Origin: Pseudorasbora parva
Taxonomy: Eukaryota > Chordata > Actinopteri > Cypriniformes > Gobionidae
Assembly: GCF_024679245.1 (NCBI RefSeq)
Contig: NC_090177.1
Location: 25,730,632-25,794,631, forward strand
Length of the DNA stretch: 64,000 nucleotides
Direction: 5' to 3'
A program made the position numbers and the translations under genes. The notes below the pieces were generated by a model. It searched no databases and was not told where the DNA came from. It saw nothing but the letters and a program-made list of their open reading frames with translations. Shown in pieces: positions 46,154 to 61,100 of this stretch. Each line of letters starts with the position of its first letter. Positions within the stretch are counted from its first letter, which is position 1.

Positions 46154-49100
46154 ATGAAAGAACAGGAAGCGTTGGAAACCCATCGACGGCATACGCAGAC
46201 AGAAAGCTTGAGCACCAAGAGCATGTTTCTGTCTCGAGCGCTGGAGAAAATCCTCGCGGATAAGGAGGTGAAGCGAAGCCAGCACAACCAGCTGCGCAAG
46301 GCTTGTCAAGTGGCATTAGGTAAGATTCTCTCTGTTTTTCGCCTCTCGGGCCTCAGACATATCTTTGAGATTCTCTACTGCCCCCTGATATCCTAAATTA
46401 ACCTTAAAGTCTGCTTAGCGAGCTAACGTCATCCCTGCACGCGTCAGTGTCAGCAATCTGTTTTTTCAATTTTCTTTAAACTGACATTGTCATACGTCCA
46501 ATCAGCTATATAATGTTACATTATGATGAATGAGAAGTTGGCAACATCGTTAATGACATGTCTTGTTTATCTGGAGCTGTTAGCATGTGTTAGCTGGGCT
46601 CAGCTGCTATCCAACATATACATATGTATGTTGCTCAGCTGTTACGGCGACTCAACAGATTGGCGATTTACTGATCTCTTATTGATTAAAGATCACTCAC
46701 TGATTTACAGAATAGATATGTGTTGTGAGTGACGTTTTAAAGAAACAGTGCACCCTAAAATATATGTAATAAATTGAATTTACTCGCCAATAAAGAGCTA
46801 TCTTACCTTTTTCAGACAGTGTTCAGTACTGACAGCATCAGCCATCATTCACTTTGCATTTTTTTGCCATACACCATGGCACTGAATGGAGACTGAGGCT
46901 TTCTCTGGCATTGGCCCCATTTTATGCATTTTACTGTTCGTGTTAATAAATTTAATATTTCATAAAAAAAAAAAAAAAAAAATCTGTTTACTCACCCACG
47001 TTACAATTCCAAACCTGTATGACTTCTGTTTTTGTGAATCATTAAATATCTATTTTTTTATTTTTTAAGAATTTTAGTTACCAAACATTACTGAAACATT
47101 TCTCACAGTATCTTTTTTATGTTTTATGACATGAGGGTAAGTAAATAACAGTATTAATTTTTGGGTGAACTGTCTCTTTAATTTGTAGTAGCCTATAACA
47201 TTCCCATTGTTGTAACTTCCGTAATATCCATCCCTCTTTTTATAAGGAAGCTGGATATGCAGGTTAGACTCATTTGACTCGTCCTGTCTGCGCTGCTGTA
47301 TTACTTATTTACTAAGTTAATGAGCACATGCTGAACCAGGAGGCTCTGGTTTCTTCGTGAGCGTTTCCAAACACTAACCTTTGTCCTGGAGTGTCAATCT
47401 AAAACAAAAAATATTTTGTATAAAAAATAAAATAAAAATCCATAAAAACCGTTTTGTGTTGTTTTGTCTTTTGGTATATTTGAGGTGTTCAGTCATTTAG
47501 CTGTTAATGTAATGCTGCTTCACCGTGGGTTTGTTTGAATGCTCAAACAGACACTCCCTCATTACTCCCTCCTGTCATGTGAGTGAATGAGGTTGATTAC
47601 CATACAGACCTATTTACACAGTCCACCGGCCACCCGGATTCACGGCTCGGCAATGGCTTATAGACTAGTATGACTGTTCAGTTAGTGTTTTTGTGTTTGT
47701 TTGTTGTTGTGCTGCCTCAATACATGTGACATGTTTAAGTACTACAGGTAGCCGGATACAGATTTTAAAAAATAAAGTTCTTAAAATGTGCATCTTATGA
47801 AATGTGTTGTTGCTTAAGCTTGGTTTCCTGTCCCTACTTGTGAGCAGATGGCTATCTGATAATGAATAACGATCCATTTGTTGATTGTTCCAAATATCAG
47901 AGGCAAGAAATCTGTAAAAACATGTCACTAATGCAACTTGCTCTTCCCAATAACTTAGTTTTTTTTTTTTTTTAAAGGAATAGTTCACCCAGAAATAAAA
48001 CAAATCTGAAATTTCGAAGAATGGTTTTTGGTTTTCAAGATCTTTAAAAGGTAGACAATTGTTTTGTGTGAGAGACTTAATATGATTTTCCCCTTTAGTG
48101 AACTGTTAACCAACCACTGTCTGTAAATGGATCATTGAGAACTAGAACTGTCTGATTTGTGAACCAGATCAAATGATTAATTGAAAAGACACAGTACACC
48201 ATTTATCCACCATTTGGATAGTTCGGGATAGTTGCCTCGACATTTAACTGCCAACTAGCTGATTAGTGATATTGACAAGGGAGTTTGATTTTTATTGATG
48301 TTGTATTTAAAAGGATCTTCAAACTAGAGAGGTTTTGGCTCTTCATTCAATTGTAGCACTGATGCTACATCCGCTACAAATTCCAGACAGTCAATGTCAG
48401 AATTATATTTGCCTGCTGTAAACAGATGAGATGGAAATTACTGAAACGTGTTTCCATTGTTATTTACTTGAGATGCACTGAGCAATAACATCAGCTGCAC
48501 GTTCTCGCTCTCTTCAAAGTGACAAACCCGCCTCCTCTCACTCCTCTCATTCGTTCCTGTTAAATTGTGCTTGTATTGTGTATAAATACGGACACTTTTA
48601 TGGACACTTTGTGTCCTTTTTAAGTCCTCATTCATTGTTATTGTGTAAAAGAGCAACCAGCACTTTTGTTTCTGTGTACAATTTTTATAAAGGTTTAAAT
48701 TGTGTGAGGTAACAAAATTATAATTTCTGGGTCAATTTCCACTTAAACCAATTTCTTGGTTTAATTTAATTTAATTTTGAGCAGCTGATAAAATGCCAAA
48801 TATATGCATTTTGTCTCATTGTTGCTACCTTCAGTGAAAATTATAGATGTTATGAATAAGTTTGTCCTGGATGATTTCTGTGTCTTGCTGAATAGGCAGG
48901 GTTTTTTTATATATTAGGAAAAGCTTGTATATTGTTTGTTTTGGCAGTATTAGGACACATATTCCTGCTGCTGTGCTGTAGATGTTATTTCTACCTTATC
49001 ATCCACTTCACACTGATGTACTTCTGAATGCATAATCTGAATACCTTAAAAAAAAAAAACTAGCTTCCAAGCAGTGCAATACTCATGTAAATTTTCATTT

Positions 49101-52100
49101 TCTGAATTGGCACTCTTCTCATCTTTCTTAAAGTTTGTTTGCTTTGAAGCAGGAGTCATAAATGGTCTTGAGTTGATGTGTAAAATTGTCTCTTTCTTTC
49201 TTTCTTTTTTTTAGATGAAATTAAGCAAGAACTGGAAAAGCAGAAGTAAGTTGGCATCTCATTTACCAACATGCACCATCCATCCAAAAGTCTCCTGTCA
49301 CACATTGGGTCTCTTATTGAAATAATTTCCCCATTTACATGCAAACCAGTAAACTGACAATGCAAGTAAACCACGTTTACATGACTTTTTTAATAAACCG
49401 GGTTATTTCCTTGTAGTGAATCAAAAATAATAATGTCCCTATCTGACTCTGAGTTTTCCAAATGTTATGTCAGTTGTGATGTTAAATAAAGCGTGCATCT
49501 TGTCGCTTGGAATTCTATGGAATATCATTGAATTACCTAGTCTCCCCTGTTTATTGTCGTGGGCCTTCACAATACAGCGAACACCCATGATTGTAAACTA
49601 TCTAGCAATTCTTCCAACTCTTTGCGAACTCTCTGCTTCTCACCGCGGGGCTTCTCATGTGCTGCGAGCAAATCACTCCGCAGAAGTGGAGCAGTGCTGC
49701 GCCTTCTGAGAATATAGTCCACAGTATGTATATGTTTATAAGATAGCTATGTCTCATGTAACCTTGTTATTTGTACGCGCTGTAACTATACACATTGCAA
49801 CATGTAAATAGGAAAATGTTGGCGTTATTTTGTCACTTTTTGAGCAGTATAGGCTAGTTGAAGCCATATACCTCCAGTCTTTGTGCTAAGCTAGGCTAGC
49901 GGGAGTTCGTGTCAGACTGAGTTATGGGATGCACGGAGATGAGAATGATATATATGGACTTATCTAACTCTGGGGGATACACTTAATAAGCCAAAGTCCC
50001 AAAAAGTTGGCGTGTTCCTTTAACTAAAACGAGTTGATACATACCTCTCTCTCGTCTGAGTGTGTGCACTTAATCGCTCTGATGCACGGTGACATTCTGA
50101 TAGCATTTAGCTTAGCCAACCCAGTTCAGTCACTATGGTACCAAACAGAGATTAAGTTAGAAGCGACCAAACACCTCCACGTTTCCCCTATTTAAATACA
50201 GTTTCACGAATAGTTGAACGACCTAGTATGGTGACAAAATAAAACGTGGTGAAGCGGATTAAAAAGGAGAACTATAATGTATGGTGGAATAGCACTTTTG
50301 AGAGTACTTCGACTCCGCGCAGTTGAAAAATCCTCCCTCAGATCTGTGTCGTGAGATGTGATCTCTGAGATGTGAGTGAGGATGTTTCAGCCGGGACTTT
50401 TTACCGCGCCGAGTTGAAGTACTCTCAGAAGTGCTATTCCGCAGCGTAGCACCAAAATTTCTTACTGGGCCCCCGTGTGCATGTAAACATGCTCACTGAT
50501 GTAACATTAAGAGAACGCCCTCGGAAGCATAATGCATCATCTTTGTGGCCCATCATGGTTATGTAATAATTTCCATGTCCATCCACTCATCATGTCCATG
50601 ATAAAAAAAAGCCCCCTGTAATGCTAATGGGCTACATGTTTAAGTGCTGCATATTGATTTATGCTCTGAATTCTATATGTGCTAGGGACGGGACTGTTGT
50701 TCCACCAAGAGCCAACTACATTGAGGCTGACAAGTACGTCCTACCTTTTGAGCTGGCATGTCAGTCCAAGTCCCCACGTATTGTCAGTACGTCTCTTGAC
50801 TGTCTACAGGTATGTCCACATCACTCTACTGCAGGGTTTCATTAATACATTTAAAACGCATTGTTTCAGTTTATTTGCCCTGTGCGACAAATCTATTTAA
50901 GTGTGTTTTTAAATGCACTATATGAATTGGTGTAATGCATCCGTTCCATTCATCACAGAAACTCATTGCGTATGGGCACATCACGGGAAACGCCCCTGAC
51001 AGTGGCGCTCCAGGAAAGCGGCTGATTGACCGGCTGCTGGAGACCATCTGTAACTGCTTTCAGGGACCCCAGACTGACGAGGGGGTACAACTACAGATCA
51101 TTAAGGTGAGACAACTCTATCTCTCAACAGGCACTTTCTTATTGAAATCCATATTTGTATATGTGCTGATGTATTTATTAAATAAAGCATATTTGCTGAT
51201 GTGTATGACAAACATACATACACATTACACATCCGTTTAAAAAGTTTGGGTTCAATGAAATTATATTATGGTGTGTTCACACGGAGCGTAGGCGTTAACG
51301 CTTGACAGAGGGCGCGGCTGAAGCTTGGTGCTGATGCGATCCTCATAGTGACAACAGCCATTCACATTAACTTACTTACCGCTTGGACCACAACACAAAA
51401 AAAGCGCTTTTTTTGACAGCTAGTCTGTGAGATGAAATGGATGCCGATTTGCTTGTATGTGTGAATGCGATTGCTCGTGTAGTTGTTGTCAGTGCACTGC
51501 ACAGGTGCTCGAAGCTGTTGGGTACATTCAATCCTAAAAAAGCGTTGACAGTGGGAAGAATATCACGTACTGGCCCGGGAGCTGCATCTGGATGGTTCAC
51601 GGAGCAGTAATGAACGCAATTGGCTAGCGCCTGCTCTAGGATATTTGCATACGGCAATCTGATCGGATGATGCCTGCGCTGGCGCTTGAAAAGTTGAGAA
51701 ATCTTTAACTTTTGCCCCTTGCAACGCGAGTGAAGTGACGCGACGGAACCCACAATTCAGTTCGGCAATGGATGATGTCACCCATTCAAAGTAAATGGGA
51801 AGTGTTAACGCTTATGCCCCGTGTGAATGCGGCGTTATATTATACTGTTACAAAAATAAATGCTGATCTTTTGAATTGTATGCTTTTCTAAGAATTCCAA
51901 AAAAGATTATATGACGTTTTTAGTAAAAAATAACCATTGATATTAATAAGAAATGTTTCTTGAGCGCCAAATCAGCATTAAAATGATTTACGAAGGATCA
52001 GGTGACAATGAAGATTGGAGTAATGAAAATTCAGGTTCGTAATCACAGGAAAAAATTACATTTTAAAATGTATTCAAATAGAACATTATTTAAATTGTAA

Positions 52101-55100
52101 AAATATTTCATAATATTACTTTTTACTGTATTTTTGATCAAATAAATACAGCCTTGGTGAGCATAACAGATCCCAAAATGGTAATGTATATTACAAAATA
52201 TTATATATAGATTTTAAATGAATACTTAATTAATAAATATTTACTTTAAATTTGCTTTGCTTTTTAAAAAAAACTGTTTTGTTGTAATAATTTTTGGGGA
52301 AGAAAGTCGCAACATTAAATCAATTTATAGTTTAATCATTCGTAATACATCTCTGTTTGACCTTGCAAGTAAATTCACCTGGTCACTGCAGTGGAGATCA
52401 TGCCAAAGTAATCAAAGCTGCTTCTGTATTCAGCACCTATGTCCACATTTGAGTCACACAAGGCACTTAAGTTACCAGTTAAATGATGATCTATGTTGAA
52501 CACTGTCATTACCTTATAGCATTTGCAACATAAGTTGAGCAGTACAAAGTCTTTCCTTTTATCCGAGCCCAACTCTTATCATTGTAGATAGGCATGCTGT
52601 GTGACAAATCTACAAATATTCTATTCTCTATTAATGGAGAGAAAAGGCAGCGCAGTACATAGAGAGTGAAGTGGTTTGCGTAAGGTGGTTGGGTAGAGTC
52701 TTAAATAAAATGTCACCAGGGTCATTCAACAACAATAACTTGCAGTAAGTTTTAGTTGTACCACTGAGATGTGTACATAGTCACACGAGAGTTAAGGATC
52801 CCGTTAGAGATCTCCTTTTCATTGGTGTCATTATTTACATGCATAATCCTTTAAGCCATAAACTTACTGTTGCACCAGAATCACATTTGTCTTGTAAGTG
52901 GGGTTCAAAAGTTTTTTTTTTTTTACACTTTACTTAAAGCCTTTATGAATAATGCATTATAATGCTATTCTTAAAGTAAATATATAATGCATTATATCTA
53001 TTCATAAAAAAATGTAACCAAAGTTAAGATTAATTAATATTAACAGTTTCCTTGTTACATCTGAAATATGTTATCTTGTGTTTTAAGGCATTATACTTTC
53101 TAAATGCATAACATTATAGTGTATTATAACTGTGGTTACAGTTATTCATGAGACCATCGAATATATTATAAGGTGCATTACAAGGCATATCTAATGTATC
53201 AAAAAGGCTTAATATATAAAGTGTTACCACATTTTTGTATTACTATTTGGGTTTGAACAACAATTTGAATGAAAAGGTATAAAATGAATTTGAGACTGTA
53301 TTACTTTTTTTTTTTTGTCCCTCTTTTGCTTTAATGACTGCAACCCTCTGGCTGCATGAACTCCACAAGTTTTGAGATTATGGAAATGATGATCCAAAGA
53401 GTATTTTGAGCTTCATTGGAAGGGTGTCTGAATGTCTGTACAAAGAATTCATATGGTCAATGTCACACTGCAGAATAGGAAAATGAATATTTAATATTTT
53501 TCAAAATATTAACTTTCTATTTAGTTGTTTTAGTTGTTTATTTAGTTTCAATGTCATCTCAGATTTTTGAACCCCACTGTACCTGAAAAAACATCAGATC
53601 TGTGATTTCCTAAGATCATTGTGTTGCTCTATAGGCTCTGCTGACTGCCGTGACATCACCGCACATAGAGATCCATGAGGGAACAATTCTCCTTACTGTG
53701 CGTACGTGCTACAACATCTACCTTGCCAGTCGGAACCTAATCAACCAGACTACAGCAAAGGCCACTTTAACACAGATGCTCAATGTCATCTTCACCCGTA
53801 TGGAGAACCAGGCGGTTAGTAAAAAGCTTCTCACTTTGCAGTTTTTTTTTCCTGATTTGTGGTATCACACCCTAGTGGGTCTATGGGTGCCATTATGGGT
53901 TGAGAAAAGTACACTAAATCTAAGAAAACTAGGTTTGACTTTCTGATGACTGTTTTGCAGGCTCTGGAAGCTCAGGAAGCGGAGAAAGACAGACAACGTC
54001 TACAGTTGCACAATCCTTCCCCAGTGTCCAGTAACCCTTCACCTGTGACCCAAAACCCTTCACCGACTCCTGGTCGGCGGTCCGGTTCACCATGGCTCGG
54101 ACGAGCCCGCTTGGAACAGAACGGACCACCATCCCCCTCTCTCAGCCCGCCGGAGATCCCATCCACTCCTTCCACCCCTCAAGACTCATCCTCTATCAAT
54201 GGCCAACCAGAGGAGTCAAAGTCAGAGGAGGAGTTTGCTACAGATCAACAGAGCACAAAGGAAATTGAACACCCAGGTAAGGGAAATCACTTGGATCAGG
54301 ATATGAGGCTGGGTGGAATGATAGTATAAATCGGGGCGACGATATAAAGAGTCTAGAGATAGTCTTATACCCCTTTTCCACCAGAATGAACCGGGTGCTA
54401 GTTCGGAGCCAGTGCCAGTGTCAGTTCTAAGTTGGTTTGGCTTGAGAGCCTTCTAAGAACCGTTTGCTTTTCCACATGCTAAGAGACACAACAGAGCCAG
54501 GTCTTACGTCATACCAGAGTCCTGCACGGGTCCATCCCAGACCCGTAATATTTGCCCGTTACCCGATCCGTGCCCGCAATAAATCACACTAAAATCATTC
54601 CAATTAAAATGCTTTTTTTTTATTTATCTTGCACCTCTCTCAACATCACAACAGCGTCATGAATGGGCTAAACAAACAGGCTAAAGTGCCTTTATAGACT
54701 CGTTGTCAACAATTTTATATACTCCACTCACCAACTTTCTTTTTACTTCAACCATTGCTAATCCTGCAACGCTCACTCCATCTGGGCTACGAGAGGCATG
54801 AACAAAAGTCGCAGTGGTGGTGGTGGTGACGTAATGGTTTAAATGGCATGTTGTTGTTGCGTGTATGTGTAATGGTAAATTGGACATAGAAATTGTAATA
54901 CAGAATGTTTGGGGGGAAGAAGGACGACCGGATTGTTTTTCGAGAACCAGCGAACATTTAAAAGACTTAACCAAACAAAGCGAAAGTAACGCGGCCCCTC
55001 ACGGACATCTGCCACGCACTCACATAATAAAACATAAACACAACTCAACGTAAAATCCAGGTCTGGTGATCTCTCGTCCTTATATGCCGCCGAGCTCCCT

Positions 55101-58100
55101 CATGAGAGGATTTGAGACCGGTGTGGCTCACAGGTGACGCTCATTCGCCATCACTCCCCGGTCTCGCTCGCTCCTCCACCTCGCCACAGCACAGAAAAAT
55201 ATTGCACACATTTTTCATCCACGCTTCTACCCGCCCGCACCCCCGCCCGTGTATTTTATAAATGTCACAATCCACCCGTTTTAGCCACTTTTATGCCCGC
55301 GGGTACCCGACAAGTTGCAGGAATCTACTGCTAGCGAGGCAGCGGGAAACACACACACACACACACACACACACAATTTCCAGGCATGTTCTATCTAATG
55401 CATCGACGCTGCGCAGGCCAACCCGCATATGATATCCAAATACTGCGCGAGCGATTCAAAAGCATAAGGAGTCGTTTGCTCTCGCTGTTACTTTGATGTC
55501 ATACGGCGATGTCACAGCGCAGATGCATCTCGAACAAGCCTTCCATCAACAATGCTGAACGTTGCGTTACTATTGATTCGACATCGTAAATCATCGGCAT
55601 CAAAACACAGCGAATCCAACGCATTCATGCAGTTCGCAGTAATTTGTATAGACGATGATTATAAACGAGCAGCAGCGATTAGCTCCATTAGCTGCTATTT
55701 AAAAAATGGCGAATCTCAAGTTTGTGTTCATCTTGCTGGCCCTGCCCCCAGCGCCTGACGTAAGCGGTTCTTACTTGTAGCCCAGCAATGTTTTGGTGCT
55801 ACTTGAGAACCACTTTTCCTGGCTCGGAGCCAGTCCTTTGGCTGTGGAAACACAAAGAACTGATTTGAAGCTAGGCTCTGGCTCTGAACTAGCACCAGCA
55901 ATACCTTGGTGGAAAAGGGGTATTAGAGATTTTGCTATATGGTTTATATCACGGTATGTAAATGTATATGCATAGCACTACTTAAAGTTACTGACACCGT
56001 AGAGTGATAAACTGGTACAAAGGAGAGTGTTTTTTATTTTATTTTTAAGCTCAAAAAGCCAATAGCTCAATGTGACACTTGCACTGAATGACACACCTGA
56101 AGCATGCACGCACAGAAAGCTGCCTTTCTTAGACAGCATGTGAACCCAAATTGGGCTTAAATAGTCAAATACACACTATGATGTTAATAATACAAATAAA
56201 ACAAAATAACTATATGGTGATGTATAATAAAACTTCTCAAATTGTGAAATAATTTTGGTCATATGGCCCTAATTGAAATTATAAGGTTCTGGCAGTTTCC
56301 TGTTATGTTTTTGAAAGTTGTTTTAATGTTTTTAATTTGGGTAGTAGAAGCTATTTAATTTGACTTCTTAAAGACAAAGAACTTCGGGAGTCAGACCAAA
56401 CAACTGCCGATCCGTCGGAGAGAGATGAAGCACATCCGCAGCCGGAAACTGAAGCAGACACTGAAGTTCTGGAAGAGACCGAGCCAGACAGTGGATTGGG
56501 AGATAGCTCTGTGGAAGGAGGTGCGTCACACTGGAAATAGGTTACTGTACCTTTATATGGACCTATGACATAGTAGTCACTCATGCTTCTGTTTCCACTA
56601 CAGGATTAGATCATCATTCTGACTCTGAAACCAAAGTGCCGCCCCCTGTTGTCCGAGTAGACATGCAGCAGATGAACGGAATGGTGGATGACCGTGGCTC
56701 AGAGTCCTCGACAGATATCATGGTGTGTTTCTTGGGTTACAGTTTTTTTATTTATTTAGGACGGGTGTTTCCAATTCCAGCCCTCACATCTCCCCACTCA
56801 CTTAAAGGGATACTTCACCGCTTTTTCATATTAAACTATGTTATTCCCTTAACTAAAACGAGTTGATACATACCTCTCTCATCTGAGTGCGTGCACTAAG
56901 TCTGCATTTACACTGCAGGTCTTGATGCACAATTCTGATTTGGTGACTATATCCTATTTTTTTGACGACCTGCTTACATCATCTTTTCAAAAGCGACCCG
57001 TATCCGTTATTTGCATTTACACTGTACACTGGCAAAACAGCCCAAGACGTTCTTAACCAGTGAAAGGAAGTAAAACAGCGCGATATGCAATGGACGCAGA
57101 CAAAATGATTGTGCAATGTTTTGCTGTCTGCTCTGTTCCACACATCTTTAAAGGTCAGCAAAACATTTATCTCGTAAGGAGGAGAAAAAGAGGAGAGCCC
57201 TTGACAGAATTGCCAGGTTTTCACAACAAAACCCGTCCAATTGCAACTAAAAACTGTGTTAAAGTAGCCCAATTCTGCATGAAAACCGTGGACTTGGCAA
57301 CACTGGCCCTTGATTGCAGTTTGTGTCCACCTGAGTTGACTTCATTCGCCTCTGTCCTTTTTTCAATGACGTACGACTCGCATTTTCTAGGGAATATCCG
57401 ATCGGTCCGCTTACATGGCAGACGCAAATGCACGTATCCGAATCATATCGGATTTATTACCACATATGAGGGAGGTCTGAATCCGATCAGAGGATATCGG
57501 AATTCATCCGTTTTTTTACTGCTTTACACGTTCACATGTCATATCCGATTTGTGCCACATGAGAGGAGAAAATCGGAATTGGGTCACTTGAACCATGCAG
57601 TGTAAATGGGGCCTTAATCTCTCTGACGTGCGGTGACGATCTGATAGCATTTACCTTAGCCAACTAAGCCCAGATCATTCACTATGGTACCAAACAGAGA
57701 TCAAGTTAGAAGCGACCAAACACCTCCACGTTTCCCCTATTTAAATACAGTTACATGAATAGTTGAACGACCTAGTATGGTGACATAAAATAAAACGTGG
57801 TGCTTTTCTAAGCGGATTAAAAAGGATAACTATAATATATGGCGGAATAGCACTTCTGAGAGTACTTCGACTCGGCCCAGTAAAAAGTCCCACCTGAAAC
57901 ATCTTCCCTCACATCTGAGATGTGAATAACATAGTTTAATATGAAAAAGAGGTGAAGTATCCCTTTTGAAGGATTCCAGTTTTATTCAGCAATTAAATTA
58001 CACCATAAAAACAGCACAATAAATGTATCAAAAGCGACAGTGTTACAGTCCCCGTTGTAATGTCTAGGATGGGAGGGACACGTAACATATAGGATGGACA

Positions 58101-61100
58101 ACGGCTAAATAGTTTGTAACAATTTATTTAACAACATTTTATACACACGAAAAAGAGAGATGGGGAGCCCAATAACCATAGACAATAATCATACTACGGA
58201 AATGAGTGTCCCCACTCTAAACCAAAAGTATAACTACAAAAGAAAAGACAGCGTGACAGAAATGGCTTGTGGCGTCAGCGGCTGGCAGCGAGAGACAGCA
58301 CCATCTGTATTTCCGGCTTTATATCCCAGCTTCCTGGGTTTAACCAATCCGGAGCTAGGAAAAAAGGAGATCATGTTAAATTATACAAATAATGCACCTG
58401 GGCTGGGCGTACACGTGGTGTACGTAACAGACAGTAAAAACTTTACAAAATAAATATTCAGAAATATTAAAGAAATCAGTTATTTTAAATTGCAATAATG
58501 TTTCACAATATTACTGTATTTTTTATTAAATAAGTACAGCTTTGGTGAACATAAGAGACATTGAAAAACATTTTTTATTTTATTTATTTTTTATCTTACG
58601 ACCCAAAACATTTTAATGAAAGTGTATAAAGACAATGGGCCTCATTCATGAAACACGAGCAGAATTTTTTTTGTGTAAATTGCTTGTAAAGCTGTTCTGA
58701 CATAAATTTTCTGATTCAAGAAAAATGTTTGAAATAGTTAGTTGGTACGAAAGAAATGTACATCTGCTCCCTACCACATGTAAATTGTGCGTAAAACTTT
58801 AAAACTGTCTGTGTTCTTTTGGGTAAACTGACGACTGCATTTTGATGAGCTATATACCATAATACTATTTCACGCGTCTGTTCGTCTTTTTGTAGCTGAG
58901 AATTGAAAATGTTCAACTTTGGGTAAAACCCAGAGCTCGTCACTATTCACTTTTTACCAAGCCGTCCAATCACAGTGGAGGAGGGGCGTGAAATACTACA
59001 CGGACAACCATCCTACTTGTACTACGACTGAACAACGATGGAAGTTAATATTGCTAGTTATTGCATTTACATTCAAAATGAAATGCTAGCAGGTCTTAGT
59101 TAGGGGAAAAACGCTGTGCGTCCAGCTAGGTATTTTCAGAAGAGCACCTGGCATTTCAGCTGGCATATGGCCTATTGGTCTCTTTTGCATTTATGCAATA
59201 TACTGAAGCCAAACCTGTGATGGGAGTCCAGAAGATTCGACAGCGTCCCTGAACACTTCATTTACATAGTTGTAATTCATTGGCGGAGCCGTGGAGATAA
59301 TGCTAATTGTGGTTGAGTGTGCATGCATATTTATGAATGATTGGATTAACATACACACGTTTAACTATCAAATCTGATGTTTACAATTTTTTTGTCAGGA
59401 AGGTCCGTTTTATGCACAAATTACTCTGAATTTAGTCATATTTTTTAATTATAGTCCTAATCCACAAAAGACACAACTGGTCTATAGGATTTTTAACCTC
59501 TAAACAGGCAATGTGCACCGCATATGTACTCTTTAGTCTCTTGTAGGAGACATGACAAATAATTTTTTGTCTAATTCGGTTGTCATCATAATTGAGGCTG
59601 TTTCAAGAATGTGGGTCACATGACCTTTTCTGTGCTCGTTTTGTCATTTTGACCTAAAGCCAACACGTCCACCCATAATGCTTGACATTCTGACTTTATA
59701 GAAAGTAGGCATATATTAATCTTACTTTTTTCCAGCAGAAAATGCTATACCACTGCTAATAATAATTATGAACATTGTCTGATGTTGAAAAAGAAAATTA
59801 ATCATATTAGTCATATGTTGTTCATGCTGTTATTTACTGCATTTTGAAATGTCCGTATCCCCTAAAATACTAAATAATTTCCAGATTAGGCTAATAAAAA
59901 AGGTTAATCCACAATATTTACAATGAAATCTGTTGTAAGGTAAACTGATTCAAAATAAATCACTTCGAGGGGAGGGGGTCCTCCTCAGTTGAAATTGCAT
60001 TCCAGGGCTGGGGCAGCCCTGTACACAGTCCCCTTTCTCAACCTTTCTCAAAAATGTGCAAATGTTAGTAATCACATGTAAAACTGATATTTGCTACGTT
60101 AAGTTGACTACAAATTTGCTTTTTTAACTAGATATTTTTTGCAGAGTTTCACACAGCTCATTTTATAGTACAAAAGGGGTGTCAAATCCTGCTCCTCGAA
60201 GGCTAGCATCCTAAAGAGTTTGGCTCCAACCCTGATCAAACACCTGAAAGTCTAATCAAAGTCTATGGATGGAGCTAAACCCAGCAGGGCAGTGAACCTC
60301 AAAGGCTAATGCTCGGAACATACTCTGCAAGAACAAAGAAATTAGTTTGTTTTCTCGAGGTGGCAAGAACAAGAACAAAGTTTGTTCTGGCCAGTACGTT
60401 CCATATTTCATGAGAAAAGCAGGTGCCGATCATCTGCGTTTCTCCGCATTAACCACGCCCATTTTAAATGTATGACCAATCACAAAATAGTTCTCGGACA
60501 CCTGCAAGAAAAAAGTTCTGCTCAGGCGATGTGTCAAGAACAAGCTGCGAGAACTCCCAAACCAGGGCTGCGAGAACAAAATGACGTCATTTTGTTGACG
60601 TCAAATAAATCATAGCCATATTGATGACTTTGGTGTTTTTGTACCCTAATAGGGCAATGTATTCTGGGAAATACAACTCATAAAATCCAAAATTAATCAA
60701 AAATCCAGATGATATAAAAAGTGACATGAAATGATAATTTATCAGTCTTGTCTGATTTAGGTTTAAGTGTGGTCCGACTGGTCTTTTATTTCTTGTCTGA
60801 GCAGGATGTAGAAACCCTTCAGGGCAGTCAAACAGCTGCCCGCTTCTCGCACATTCTACAGAAAGATGCCTTCCTCGTGTTCCGCTCCCTCTGCAAGCTG
60901 TCAATGAAGCCCCTGGCTGATGGACCACCAGACCCAAAGTAAGAACATGGAGAGAAAATGTATTTAACATTAGAAGACAACAAGCGTAAAAATACTTTCT
61001 TCACCGATTTATTTTATATGAAAGACTTTATGAACTGACAATCAGGCCTGTAAATGATAGTGTCTAAGATTTTGCTGGAGGAGGAAGTCTGAGTGCTCTG

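Larger units (their letters stand above)
54368..55922. mobile_element. PIF/Harbinger-type element, 1555 bp, TTA target duplication, in arfgef2 intron 6
   Basis: Perfect 16-bp ends TACCCCTTTTCCACCA and the inverse TGGTGGAAAAGGGGTA, then GGTGCTAGTTC/GAACTAGCACC subterminally. TTA is repeated at 54365-54367 and 55923-55925. A second element (54528-55333) and an (AC)n tract (55348-55375) lie inside. No transposase was recognised. Confidence 0.8.

Noticed and set aside
51376..51753. 125-codon minus-strand frame in arfgef2 intron 4
   Set aside because: It lies wholly inside a CpG-rich non-autonomous transposon with a 9-bp target duplication.
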